A DNA stretch of 64,000 nt, taken from contig CP104101.1 of the NCBI GenBank assembly GCA_025163595.1, positions 62,001 to 126,000 of the forward strand, in the 5' to 3' direction. The notes under the pieces are model-generated. The model had not been told where the DNA came from. It ran no database searches and worked only from the letters and a program-made list of their open reading frames with translations. Source of the DNA: Phaeobacter sp. G2 (GTDB taxonomy: Bacteria > Pseudomonadota > Alphaproteobacteria > Rhodobacterales > Rhodobacteraceae). Each line of letters opens with the position of its first letter. Position 1 is the stretch's first letter. This document shows, piece after piece, positions 50,412-58,650 of the stretch. Position numbers and translations under genes: made by a program.

Positions 50412-51950
50412 TCAACTGGTTTCGGCTTTCTCGTCCCCGATCCATGTTTCGAGCACATGCCGCTGAACCTTGCCGCTGGTCGATCTGGGAAAGTCCTCGA
50501 ACGCGATAAAGCGAAACTCGCGCGGCCGTTTGTAGCCTGCGAGGCTTTCGCGGCACAAATTCATCAGCGCCTCGGCATCCGGCCCGTCATTGCCGCAGGC
50601 GACAAAGGCCACCGGGCTTTCCCCCCATTTCGTGTCAAATGCCCGCACCACCGCAGCATCGACTACACCGGGGTGGGATAGAAGCACACGCTCGATTTCC
50701 GCAGGATAGACATTCTCGCCGCCGGTCTTTATCAAGTATTTGGCCCGGTCCACAAAGTCGACCGTGCCGTCCACATTGCGCCGGAAAAGGTCACCCATGT
50801 GGAAGAAGCCGTTGCGAAAGTCGCGGGCGTTGGTGTCGTCGGCGTTCCAGTACCCTGAAAACAACGTTGGGCCCCGCACTGCCATTTCGCCCGGCGTTCC
50901 ATCGGGGACTTCGCGGTCGTCAGGATCGACCAGCCGAACCTCGCAAAATGCGCTGATGCGCTTGGAAAGCCGGTGCGGGGTAACACCCGGCGCAATCAGA
51001 TCGGCGGTCCCCGGCGGCAGGCCGGTTTCGGTTGCCCCGAAGGAATTCAGATAGGGCGTGTCCAGAAGGCCCGTCAGTTCCGCGATTTGATGCGGCGGCA
51101 CCAGATCGGCCATTGCGCCGCAAACCTTGATGCCCTTCACCGGCAGAGGGTTGGCGCGCCGGTCTGCGATAAAGGCGTCCAGCGCACCCGGCATCATCAC
51201 GAACCAGCCGATCCTGTGGCGCGACAGCGCCTCGTTGATGACCGCAGGCTGCAAACCATCCACCATCACCACGGTCCCGCCCCGCAGGATTGTCGCCAGC
51301 GCATGATCGGTGGACGCCATGTGGAACATCGGTGCCCAGGCGATGAACCCGTCGCTGGGATCCAGCGCCAGTTGTGCCGCAAAAGCCATGGATCGGGCGA
51401 TATGCGCGCGGTGGCTGATGAGCGCCCCCTTGGGCAGGCCCGTGGTCCCCGAGGTGTAAAGGATCGTCAGACCGGCCTCTGGATCGTCTACCATGGTTCC
51501 GGTGCGCGGGTCCGGTTCGACCCCGGCAATGGCCGTGTCCAGGTCTGGCCCGACGGTCAGACAGGGTGTCGCCGCGACGGCCCGATAGGCTTCTGAAAGA
51601 TCCGGTTCGGCGACGGCGAGAACCGGCGCGACCAGATCGATGCAATGCCGCAGTTCATCGGGAGCAAGCCGCCAGTTCAGGCAAGCGACGATCGCGCCGA
51701 TTCCCGCCGCAGCCAGTTCGACCTCCAGGTATTCAGACCGGTTGTGCGACAGGATCGCGATCCTGTCGCCGGGTGCCACGCCTCTTGCCAGAAAGACGGC
51801 AGCCAGACGATCGACGCGCCCCAGCAATTCGCCGTAGGTCAGTTTCTTGCTGCCGTCCTCAATGGCCAAAGCCCCGGCGCAGTCCTGTGCGCGGGTTCGA
51901 AAGATCGAATACAGATCAGCGCGCCCTGCACGGATGACGTCGGTCAGCAT
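50412..51950 (-). CDS. AMP-forming acyl-CoA ligase (512 aa)
   Basis: An ANL-superfamily ligase. The P-loop is ILYTSGTTGLPKG (about 163-175), followed by SFGATETG (adenine region), GDLFRRN and the catalytic C-terminal Lys in RSTSGKVQRHVL. Related ligases activate cyclohexanecarboxylate, benzoate-like and fatty acids; the subgroup cannot be fixed by eye. It lies 27 bases downstream of the dienoyl-CoA reductase gene on the same strand and so falls under operator 6. It may activate the acid that enters the pathway. Confidence 0.87.
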   Translation of the reverse strand: MLTDVIRAGRADLYSIFRTRAQDCAGALAIEDGSKKLTYGELLGRVDRLAAVFLARGVAPGDRIAILSHNRSEYLEVELAAAGIGAIVACLNWRLAPDELRHCIDLVAPVLAVAEPDLSEAYRAVAATPCLTVGPDLDTAIAGVEPDPRTGTMVDDPEAGLTILYTSGTTGLPKGALISHRAHIARSMAFAAQLALDPSDGFIAWAPMFHMASTDHALATILRGGTVVMVDGLQPAVINEALSRHRIGWFVMMPGALDAFIADRRANPLPVKGIKVCGAMADLVPPHQIAELTGLLDTPYLNSFGATETGLPPGTADLIAPGVTPHRLSKRISAFCEVRLVDPDDREVPDGTPGEMAVRGPTLFSGYWNADDTNARDFRNGFFHMGDLFRRNVDGTVDFVDRAKYLIKTGGENVYPAEIERVLLSHPGVVDAAVVRAFDTKWGESPVAFVACGNDGPDAEALMNLCRESLAGYKRPREFRFIAFEDFPRSTSGKVQRHVLETWIGDEKAETS

Positions 51951-51977
51951 GGTTTCCTCCCTTGCCAGGGCTTCGGT

Positions 51978-54011
51978 TCAGAGACTTTGCGCCAGACGCA
52001 CCCCTTCATCAATGGCGCGCAGAGCATCAAGTTCGGCGGCCTCCTTTGCCCCGCCGATCATCGTAACCGTGACACCGCGGGCGGCAAGCTCCTCTGCCAG
52101 GGCGCGTTCCGGCTCCTGGCCGGTGCATAGCACAATCGTATCGGCCGAGATGATCATTGGGCTTTCGTCCGTGAGGATATGCAGCCCCGCGTCGTCGATG
52201 CGGTCATAGGTCACCCCGCCCATCGCCTCGACCCCGTGTTTGCGCAGCGCGTTGCGCAGAATCCACCCTGTTGAAACTCCAAGCCCCGCGCCCGGTTTTG
52301 CTGTCTTGCGCTGAAGCATAACGACTTTGCGTCGCGACGGTTTCGGTGCCAATGGATCGCCAGCCAGGGCGCCCGGGGTGGCAAACTCGGGGTCCACGCC
52401 CCATGTTTCGCAAAAGGCGTCTGTGTTGGCGGCCTCGGCGGGTTCGGTCACCAGGAATTCGGCCACATCATGGCCAATGCCACCGGCCCCCATCACCACG
52501 ACACGGTCGCCCGCCTCGCGGTCGCCGGACAGGATTTCCGCATAAGTCGCGACGCTGGGATGGTCGATACCCGGCAGGTCGGGAATACGCGGCGTGACCC
52601 CTGTGGCGATAACCACATGGTCGAAACCGTCAAGATCGTTCACGTCGGCCCGCTGCCCCAGCCGCTGTTTGGCCCCGTGCTTTCTCAGCTGACCGGCATA
52701 ATACCGCAGGGTTTCGTCGAATTCGTCCTTGCCCGGCGCCGCGCGGGCCAGATTCAGCTGGCCGCCCAGTTTGTTCTGCGCTTCGAACAGCGTGACATCG
52801 TGGCCCAGCCGCGCCGCCTCGGCCGCCGTGGCCAGGCCCGCCGCGCCGCCGCCAACCACAGCCACTTTCTGCGGCGCGTCAGTTGGCGTGTCCCGAAATT
52901 CGGTTTCACGCCCGGCGCGTGGGTTGACCAGACACCCGACAGGCCGGTCCGAAAAGATGAAATCCAGACAGGCCTGGTTGCAGGCGATGCAGGTGTTGAT
53001 TTCGTCCGCGCGGCCGTCGCGCGCCTTTTTCACGAAATGCGGGTCGGCCAGAAACGGGCGCGCCATCGAGATCATGTCTGCATCGCCAGAGGCAAGGATG
53101 TCTTCGGCAAGCTCGGGCGTATTGATTCGGTTCGAGGCGACCACCGGAATCGATACCGCCGCTTTCACGTTGGCCGCTGCCTTGCGCCAGGCGCCGCGCG
53201 GCACCGGATAGGCGATGGTCGGCACGCGCGCCTCGTGCCAGCCGATGCCGGTGTTCAGAATATCCGCGCCTGCCGCCTCGATCTTGCGCGCCAGTGCGGC
53301 GATTTCATCGGCGGGCGCGCCGCCCTCGACCAGATCGGCGGCGGAAATCCGGTAGATGACCAGAAAGTCGGGCCCGCAGCGTTCACGCACCGTGCGCACG
53401 ATCTCGACCGGGAATCGATGGCGCTTCTCGGCGCTTCCGCCCCAGTCGTCTTCGCGCTTGTTGGTGTGGGTAACGGTGAATTCGTTAATCAGGTATCCCT
53501 CGGACCCCATGATTTCGACGCCATCGAACCCGGCCGCCTGCGCGTTGGCGGCTGCCGCGGCGAAATCCTCGATGGTGCGGCGGATGTCAGCATCGGACAT
53601 TTCACGCGGGACGAAACGGTTGATCGGTGCACGGATCGGCGACGGGGCCACACAACCTTCGATTTTTGCATAGCGCCCGGCGTGGAGGAGTTGCGCGCAG
53701 ATCAGGCTGCCTTCGGCCTGCACCGCCTCGCAGATCGGGCGCAGGCTGCGCGCCTCTTCCGGGTCGTCGATTCGCGGACCTTCGGGATCGAATATGCCCT
53801 CGGCATTGGGGGAAAACCCGCCGGTGACCAGAATCGCCGCCTCCCCCCGCGCCCGCTCAGAATAAAAGGCGATCTGTTTGGCTATGCCGTCAGGCTCGGT
53901 TTCCAACCGCGTGTGCATCGACCCCATGATGACACGGTTTCGCAATGTATGCTGGCCTGCGCGGATCGGCGAGAGCATGGTCCCGAAGCTCTCCGTTGGC
54001 TTATTTTCCAT
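51978..54011 (-). CDS. 2,4-dienoyl-CoA reductase-type FMN/FeS/FAD oxidoreductase
   Basis: A 677-residue protein of the FadH/old yellow enzyme group. The TIM-barrel FMN domain covers about 1-340. A 4Fe-4S site follows (Cys-x2-Cys-x3-Cys in CIACNQAC, then a fourth Cys in VGCLVNP). FAD and NAD(P) domains show VAVVGGGAAGLATA and VVVMGAGGIGHDV. FadH reduces dienoyl-CoAs that arise from unsaturated chains. Isoprenoid chains have double bonds that would create such intermediates, which fits the cluster. GAGGAGG stands nine bases before the chosen ATG; an ATG three codons earlier is too close to it. Confidence 0.88.
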   Translation of the reverse strand: MENKPTESFGTMLSPIRAGQHTLRNRVIMGSMHTRLETEPDGIAKQIAFYSERARGEAAILVTGGFSPNAEGIFDPEGPRIDDPEEARSLRPICEAVQAEGSLICAQLLHAGRYAKIEGCVAPSPIRAPINRFVPREMSDADIRRTIEDFAAAAANAQAAGFDGVEIMGSEGYLINEFTVTHTNKREDDWGGSAEKRHRFPVEIVRTVRERCGPDFLVIYRISAADLVEGGAPADEIAALARKIEAAGADILNTGIGWHEARVPTIAYPVPRGAWRKAAANVKAAVSIPVVASNRINTPELAEDILASGDADMISMARPFLADPHFVKKARDGRADEINTCIACNQACLDFIFSDRPVGCLVNPRAGRETEFRDTPTDAPQKVAVVGGGAAGLATAAEAARLGHDVTLFEAQNKLGGQLNLARAAPGKDEFDETLRYYAGQLRKHGAKQRLGQRADVNDLDGFDHVVIATGVTPRIPDLPGIDHPSVATYAEILSGDREAGDRVVVMGAGGIGHDVAEFLVTEPAEAANTDAFCETWGVDPEFATPGALAGDPLAPKPSRRKVVMLQRKTAKPGAGLGVSTGWILRNALRKHGVEAMGGVTYDRIDDAGLHILTDESPMIISADTIVLCTGQEPERALAEELAARGVTVTMIGGAKEAAELDALRAIDEGVRLAQSL

Positions 54012-54046
54012 TGTGGGCATCCTCCTCAAAACTATGCTTGATCTGT

Positions 54047-54066
54047 ATTCTAACAAATGTTAGATT
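54047..54066. promoter_or_regulatory. TetR-type operator 6
   Basis: ATTCTAACAAATGTTAGATT, differing from operator 5 by one base near the right end. It lies between the divergent dienoyl-CoA reductase (54011) and AliB-like (54105) start codons, close enough to both to block either promoter. Confidence 0.82.
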
Positions 54067-54104
54067 TTTGGAAAGATAAATTTCGGTCATTGGGAGGAGC
54101 ACCG

Positions 54105-55286
54105 ATGCATTTCCAGCCAACAGACGATCAGAAGGCTTTTCGCGAAACCGCGAAGCGCTTCGCAACTGAAAAGCTTGCGCCCACATATCAGGAGCGCGCA
54201 AGCGGCCATACCTTTGATCGTGCGCTGATCAAGGAGATGGGCGCACTCGGTCTGATCGGGGCCGATCTGCCGGAAGAATTCGGCGGACTGGGTGAAAGCT
54301 CTGTCGCGTCAGGGCTGATCGTCGAAGAGATCGCCTATGCTGATTTCAACGCAAGTTACGTGCAGCTTCTCGGCTCTCTCATGGGCGGAATGGTTGCCAA
54401 GCATGCCTCCCGCGACATCGCGGCGAAATGGGTGCCCAAGGTTGTTTCGGGTGATGCCGTCATTGGTCTGGGTCTGACAGAGCCGCGCGGCGGATCGGAC
54501 GCGGCGAACCTGATTCTGAAGGCCGAGAAATCCGGAAACGGTTGGCGGCTGAACGGTGAAAAGACATCCATGAGTTTTGCCAGTCAGGCCGATGCGGCGG
54601 TCGTCTTTGCCCGCACCGGCGATCCTAACGGTGGCTCACGCGGGGTCAGCGCCTTTTTTGTCGATCTGAACCAGGACGGCATCAAGCGCACGCATTTTGA
54701 CGACATCGGCACCAAGCCCGTCGGGCGTGGGTCGGTGTTCTTTGACGACGTCTTCGTGCCGGCCGAAAACATGATGGCCGAACAGGATCGCGCCTTCGGA
54801 ACGATCATGGCCGGGTTTGATTATTCGCGCGCACTGATCGGGCTGGAGTGCCTGGGTGCCGCGCAAGCGTCGGTGGATGAAACCTGGGCCTATGTCCAGG
54901 AACGCGAAGCCTTTGGTGCGCCGATTGTGCAGTATCAGGGCGTCAGTTTCCCGCTGGCCGAAGCCGAAACTCAACTGACCATGATGCGCCAGCTTTGCTA
55001 TTACACGCTGGACCTGCGCGACCGTGGTCTGCCGCATACGTCCGAGGCGGCCATGTGCAAATGGTACCTGCCCAAAACCGCCTGCGAGATCCTGCACCAG
55101 TGCCTGATCCTGCACGGACATTACGGCTATACCACCGACCTGCCTCACCACCAGCGCTATAACGATGTGCTTGGTCTGCAGATCGGTGACGGCACCGCGC
55201 AGATCCAGAAGCTGGTGATTGCCCGCGAGAAGGTCGGACGGATGGCGCTGCAATATGACAAGAAGGCGACGGGAGCTCAGAAATGA
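54105..55286 (+). CDS. aliB: AliB-like cyclohexanecarboxyl-CoA dehydrogenase
   Basis: A 393-residue acyl-CoA dehydrogenase. The sequence recalls AliB-type cyclohexanecarboxyl-CoA dehydrogenases: NASYVQLLGSLMGGMV, then LTEPRGGSDAANLILKAE, then GFDYSRALIGLECLGAAQ, then EAAMCKWYLPK. The usual catalytic Glu is replaced by Asp362 in QIGDGTAQIQ, and the isovaleryl position is not Glu. AliB inserts the first double bond into the ring of cyclohexanecarboxyl-CoA. GGGAGGAG precedes the ATG. It leads an operon that runs at least to the window end. Confidence 0.82.
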   Translation: MHFQPTDDQKAFRETAKRFATEKLAPTYQERASGHTFDRALIKEMGALGLIGADLPEEFGGLGESSVASGLIVEEIAYADFNASYVQLLGSLMGGMVAKHASRDIAAKWVPKVVSGDAVIGLGLTEPRGGSDAANLILKAEKSGNGWRLNGEKTSMSFASQADAAVVFARTGDPNGGSRGVSAFFVDLNQDGIKRTHFDDIGTKPVGRGSVFFDDVFVPAENMMAEQDRAFGTIMAGFDYSRALIGLECLGAAQASVDETWAYVQEREAFGAPIVQYQGVSFPLAEAETQLTMMRQLCYYTLDLRDRGLPHTSEAAMCKWYLPKTACEILHQCLILHGHYGYTTDLPHHQRYNDVLGLQIGDGTAQIQKLVIAREKVGRMALQYDKKATGAQK

Positions 55287-56062
55287 GCAATCCCATTATC
55301 GTCACGACCGAGGGCAACACCGGCATCATCGAGCTGGCCCGCCCCGAGAAATTCAATTGCCTGTCACTTGACGTGCATGAGCGCATATCTGCCGCGCGTT
55401 CGGAATTCGAGGCGAACCCGGATATCCGGGCGATCCTCATCCGGGCACAGGGCAAGAACTTTTGCACCGGTGCCGATCTGGTGGAAGTGAAAGGTAAATT
55501 GAACGATCCCGCCGCGCTGGATCACTTCATCGCCTTTGGCATGGAAAACCTGCGTGCGCTCGAAACCTCCTCCCTCCCTGTCGTGGTGGCAGTGCAGGGG
55601 TTGTGTCTGGCCGGCGGGATCGAACTGATGTTGGCTTGCGATGTGTGTTTCGCCGCCGAAACCGCTCAGTTTGGCGATCAGCATGCACAATTCGGACTGA
55701 TTCCCGGTTGGGGCGGCTCGCAGCGGCTAACGCGGTTGATGGGGCAGCGCCGGGCGCTCGACCTGATGTTCTCAGCCCGCTGGCTTGCGGCGGGCGCGGC
55801 CAAAGAGGCCGGTCTGGTCAACTATATCGTGCCGGATGCGGATCTGCATCAGGCCGCGTTGGAATACTGTCAGAAAATCACCACCCGCTCGCGTCCCGGT
55901 ATCGCCGAGATGAAGCGGCTGGCGCGGGAAGGCACGGACCTGGGCATCGACCAGCAAATGCGGCTGGAACGTGACGCCGCCGTGCGCGCGCTGCCCAGTG
56001 ATGACGTCGCCGAAGGGCTCGACGCGTTCGAGAACCGGCGCACCCCTGAATTCAAGGCCTGA
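55283..56062 (+). CDS. Enoyl-CoA hydratase family protein
   Basis: A 259-residue crotonase-fold protein with NFCTGADLVEV (about 59-69) and GLCLAGGIELMLACD. The first catalytic Glu is kept; the second site reads HAQFGLIPGWGG and has His in place of Glu. Neighbours (AliB-like dehydrogenase, CoA ligase) suggest hydration of a ring or branched enoyl-CoA, but the sequence does not look especially like BadK or BadI. It overlaps the dehydrogenase gene by four bases. Confidence 0.85.
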   Translation: MSNPIIVTTEGNTGIIELARPEKFNCLSLDVHERISAARSEFEANPDIRAILIRAQGKNFCTGADLVEVKGKLNDPAALDHFIAFGMENLRALETSSLPVVVAVQGLCLAGGIELMLACDVCFAAETAQFGDQHAQFGLIPGWGGSQRLTRLMGQRRALDLMFSARWLAAGAAKEAGLVNYIVPDADLHQAALEYCQKITTRSRPGIAEMKRLAREGTDLGIDQQMRLERDAAVRALPSDDVAEGLDAFENRRTPEFKA

Positions 56063-56071
56063 GGACGAAAC

Positions 56072-57232
56072 ATGGAATTCACTTTGAACGACGAACAGCG
56101 CCAGATTTACGAATACGGCGGTCAGTTGGCGCAGAAATACGACAATGCGTATTGGCTCGACCACGCCCGCAGGCATGAGTTCCCGCACGAGATGTTCAAA
56201 CAGATTGCTGACGATGGTTTTCTGGGCATCATGGTGCCCGAGGAATACGGCGGCGCCGGCCTTGGCATGACCGAAATGGCGTTGTTCATGGAGGGCACCG
56301 CCAATCACGGCATACCGCTTCTGATGATGGTGGTCGGGCCGACCATGTCGCTGGCCCATATCGCCAGCCACGGGAGCGAATTCCACAAGAAGGAGCTGCT
56401 GCCGGCTGCCTGCCGCGGTGATATCCAGTTCTGTTTCGCGATCACCGAACCGGGTGCCGGGTCGAACACGATGAAGGCCACCACGCTGGCTAAGCGTCGG
56501 GGCAACCGGTTCAGCCTGTCGGGCGAAAAGACCTTTATCACCGGCGCCGAGGTGTCGGACTATTGTCTGGTGGTGGCGCGCACCAAGCCGCACACAGAAG
56601 TCAGCCGCAAGACCGACGGCTTTACCCTGTTCGCCGTAGATCTGAAGAAAAAAGGCGTCGACAAGCAGCGGGTGAAGATCTCGATCCCCCTGCCCGAAGA
56701 ACAGTGGACCTTGTTTTTCGACGAGGTGGATCTGGGCCCCGAGGATGTGGTCGGCGAGGTGGACGAAGGGTTCTCGATCCTGTTCGACAGTCTCAACCCC
56801 GAACGCATCATCCTGGCCGCTTTGTGCTGCGGCATCGGCCGCTTCGCGCTGAACAAGGGCGTGGCCTATGCCTCCGAGCGCAATGTTTTCGGCCAACCCA
56901 TCGGTGCACACCAGGGCGTGCAGCACCCGATGGCCAAGGCGCACACAGCGGTCGAGATGGCCAGCCTGATGACCCGTCGCGCGGCCTGGGAATTCGACAA
57001 CAAGCTGCCCGCGGGGGCCTCGTCGAATATGGCCAAGTATGCCGCCGCCGAAGCTGGGATCGAAGCGGTGGACGCCGCGCTGCAGGCGCATGGCGGATCG
57101 GGTTTCACCGAGGATACGGGACTTTACGAGATGTATCCGCTGGTGCGCCTGTTGCGTACGGCACCCGTGAACCGCGAGCTGTGCCTCAGCTTCATCGGCG
57201 AAAAGGTCATGGGTCTGCCGCGGTCCTATTGA
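56072..57232 (+). CDS. Acyl-CoA dehydrogenase (386 aa)
   Basis: An FAD enzyme with ITEPGAGSNTMKATT (about 125) and AHGGSGFTEDTG. Glu244 in NPERIILAA occupies the isovaleryl/long-chain base position; the C-terminal site (LLRTAPVNREL) lacks the MCAD Glu. Length and pattern are like those of branched-chain or citronellyl-type dehydrogenases. It starts ten bases after the hydratase stop with GAGGA upstream. It may act on a later intermediate than the AliB-like enzyme. Confidence 0.88.
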   Translation: MEFTLNDEQRQIYEYGGQLAQKYDNAYWLDHARRHEFPHEMFKQIADDGFLGIMVPEEYGGAGLGMTEMALFMEGTANHGIPLLMMVVGPTMSLAHIASHGSEFHKKELLPAACRGDIQFCFAITEPGAGSNTMKATTLAKRRGNRFSLSGEKTFITGAEVSDYCLVVARTKPHTEVSRKTDGFTLFAVDLKKKGVDKQRVKISIPLPEEQWTLFFDEVDLGPEDVVGEVDEGFSILFDSLNPERIILAALCCGIGRFALNKGVAYASERNVFGQPIGAHQGVQHPMAKAHTAVEMASLMTRRAAWEFDNKLPAGASSNMAKYAAAEAGIEAVDAALQAHGGSGFTEDTGLYEMYPLVRLLRTAPVNRELCLSFIGEKVMGLPRSY

Positions 57233-57258
57233 TCGCCCGGTCCGGAACGGAGGACAAT

Positions 57259-58650
57259 ATGCAATTTGGAATGCGCTTCCGGCGGGAGGATGCCGCCGAT
57301 AAGGTAAACGATCGTTTCTGGCACGAAATCGAGGGCACGCCGCTTGACGAAGTGCGCCGCATTCAGGAAGAGCGACTGCGTGCGCAGATGGCCTATCTCA
57401 AGACGAACTCGACCTTCTATCAGGAAAAGTTAGCCGAAGCGGGCGTGGAGTTCGACGATATTCGCACCATCGAAGACCTGCAAAAGCTGCCCTATACTTA
57501 CAAGACCGAGATCCGCGAAAGCCTGGCCGCCGAGCCGCCGTTTGGCAAACACCGCGCCGCGCCGATGGCCGACATCATTCAGATGCAGGCCTCGTCGGGC
57601 ACCACCGGCAGCCCCTCATATGTTGCCCTTACCGAATCCGACGCCGAAATGTGGCACGAGATGACAGCGCGCTGCTTCTTTGCCAATGGCGTGCGCCCCG
57701 GCGACATGGTGTTGCACGCGTTTTCGCTGGCCAAGGGCTTTGTCGGCGGCATCCCCGTGATGCAGGGATTGCAGTACATGGGCACAATCGATGTGCCGGT
57801 GGGGGCGGATGGCGGTGCGGAGCGGCTGCTGCGCGCTTGCGCCGACACGCGTCCGCGCTGCATCGTCGGCGCGCCGAACTTCGTGCTGCACCTGGCGGAA
57901 AACGCGCCAGAGGTGCTGGGATGCAAGGCCAGTGAGCTGGGAGTGGAACAGGTGATCGTCGGAGGAGAGCCCGGTGGTGGCATCCCGGCAATTCGCGCCA
58001 AGATCGAAGCGGCCTGGGGTGCGAAATGCACCGAAATGCTGGGTGGCACCGATCTGGGTGTGACCTACTGGGCCGAATGCGACGCCCAGTCGGGGATGCA
58101 CATGGTCAACATGGACTATATCATCACTGAATTGCTCGACCCCGAGAGCGGCGACATCATCCCTTGGAAAAAAGGCGCCGAGGGCGAGATGATCTATACC
58201 GCGATTGGCCGTCAGGCGAGCCCGGTGGTGCGTTTCCGGTCCGGCGACTATATCGAGGTGATCGACACCGAATGTTCCTGCGGGCGTACCGGACCCAAGA
58301 TCCGCTGCACCGGCCGGACCGACGACATGCTGATCGTGCGCGGGGCCAATGTGTTCCCGTCGGCCATCAACAGCGTGATCACCGAGATGGTGCCGGACAC
58401 TAACGGCGTCATGCGCATCGTGGCCGATTTCGAAGGTCATACCACGCAGGGCGCGCTGAAAGTGATCGTCGAACGCGGACCCGACCGCGATACCGCGGAC
58501 GATGCTGCCCTCAAGAAGAAAATCGAACAGCGCCTGCGCGATGCCCTGGTCTTCAAGGCCGACGTTCACCTGGTCGCGCCCGACACTTTTGAAAAACCCG
58601 GCGCCGCCAAGGTTGCCTTTGTTCTGAGAGAATATCCCGACCTGCCATGA
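57259..58650 (+). CDS. PaaK-type (phenylacetate-CoA ligase-like) acyl-CoA ligase
   Basis: A 463-residue ANL ligase of the short PaaK class. The P-loop is QASSGTTGSPSY (about 112-123), followed by GCRGT-like EMLGGTDLGVTY and a CSCGRTGPKIRCTGRTDD block near 340-357, whose Cys residues suggest a metal site seen in some PaaK relatives. It lacks the long N-terminal domain of fatty acyl-CoA synthetases. PaaK-type enzymes activate aryl or alicyclic acetates, so a ring acid is a fair guess. GGAGGA precedes the start; it overlaps the carboxyltransferase gene by four bases. Confidence 0.85.
   Translation: MQFGMRFRREDAADKVNDRFWHEIEGTPLDEVRRIQEERLRAQMAYLKTNSTFYQEKLAEAGVEFDDIRTIEDLQKLPYTYKTEIRESLAAEPPFGKHRAAPMADIIQMQASSGTTGSPSYVALTESDAEMWHEMTARCFFANGVRPGDMVLHAFSLAKGFVGGIPVMQGLQYMGTIDVPVGADGGAERLLRACADTRPRCIVGAPNFVLHLAENAPEVLGCKASELGVEQVIVGGEPGGGIPAIRAKIEAAWGAKCTEMLGGTDLGVTYWAECDAQSGMHMVNMDYIITELLDPESGDIIPWKKGAEGEMIYTAIGRQASPVVRFRSGDYIEVIDTECSCGRTGPKIRCTGRTDDMLIVRGANVFPSAINSVITEMVPDTNGVMRIVADFEGHTTQGALKVIVERGPDRDTADDAALKKKIEQRLRDALVFKADVHLVAPDTFEKPGAAKVAFVLREYPDLP

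Noticed and set aside
54057..54104. Upstream start of the AliB-like dehydrogenase within operator 6
   Set aside because: It would translate the operator; the ATG at 54105 has a strong ribosome site and begins the family sequence.
56563..57258. Long upstream extension of the PaaK-like ligase frame
   Set aside because: It is a shadow of the acyl-CoA dehydrogenase gene, highly basic with no ligase similarity; GGAGGA precedes the ATG at 57259.
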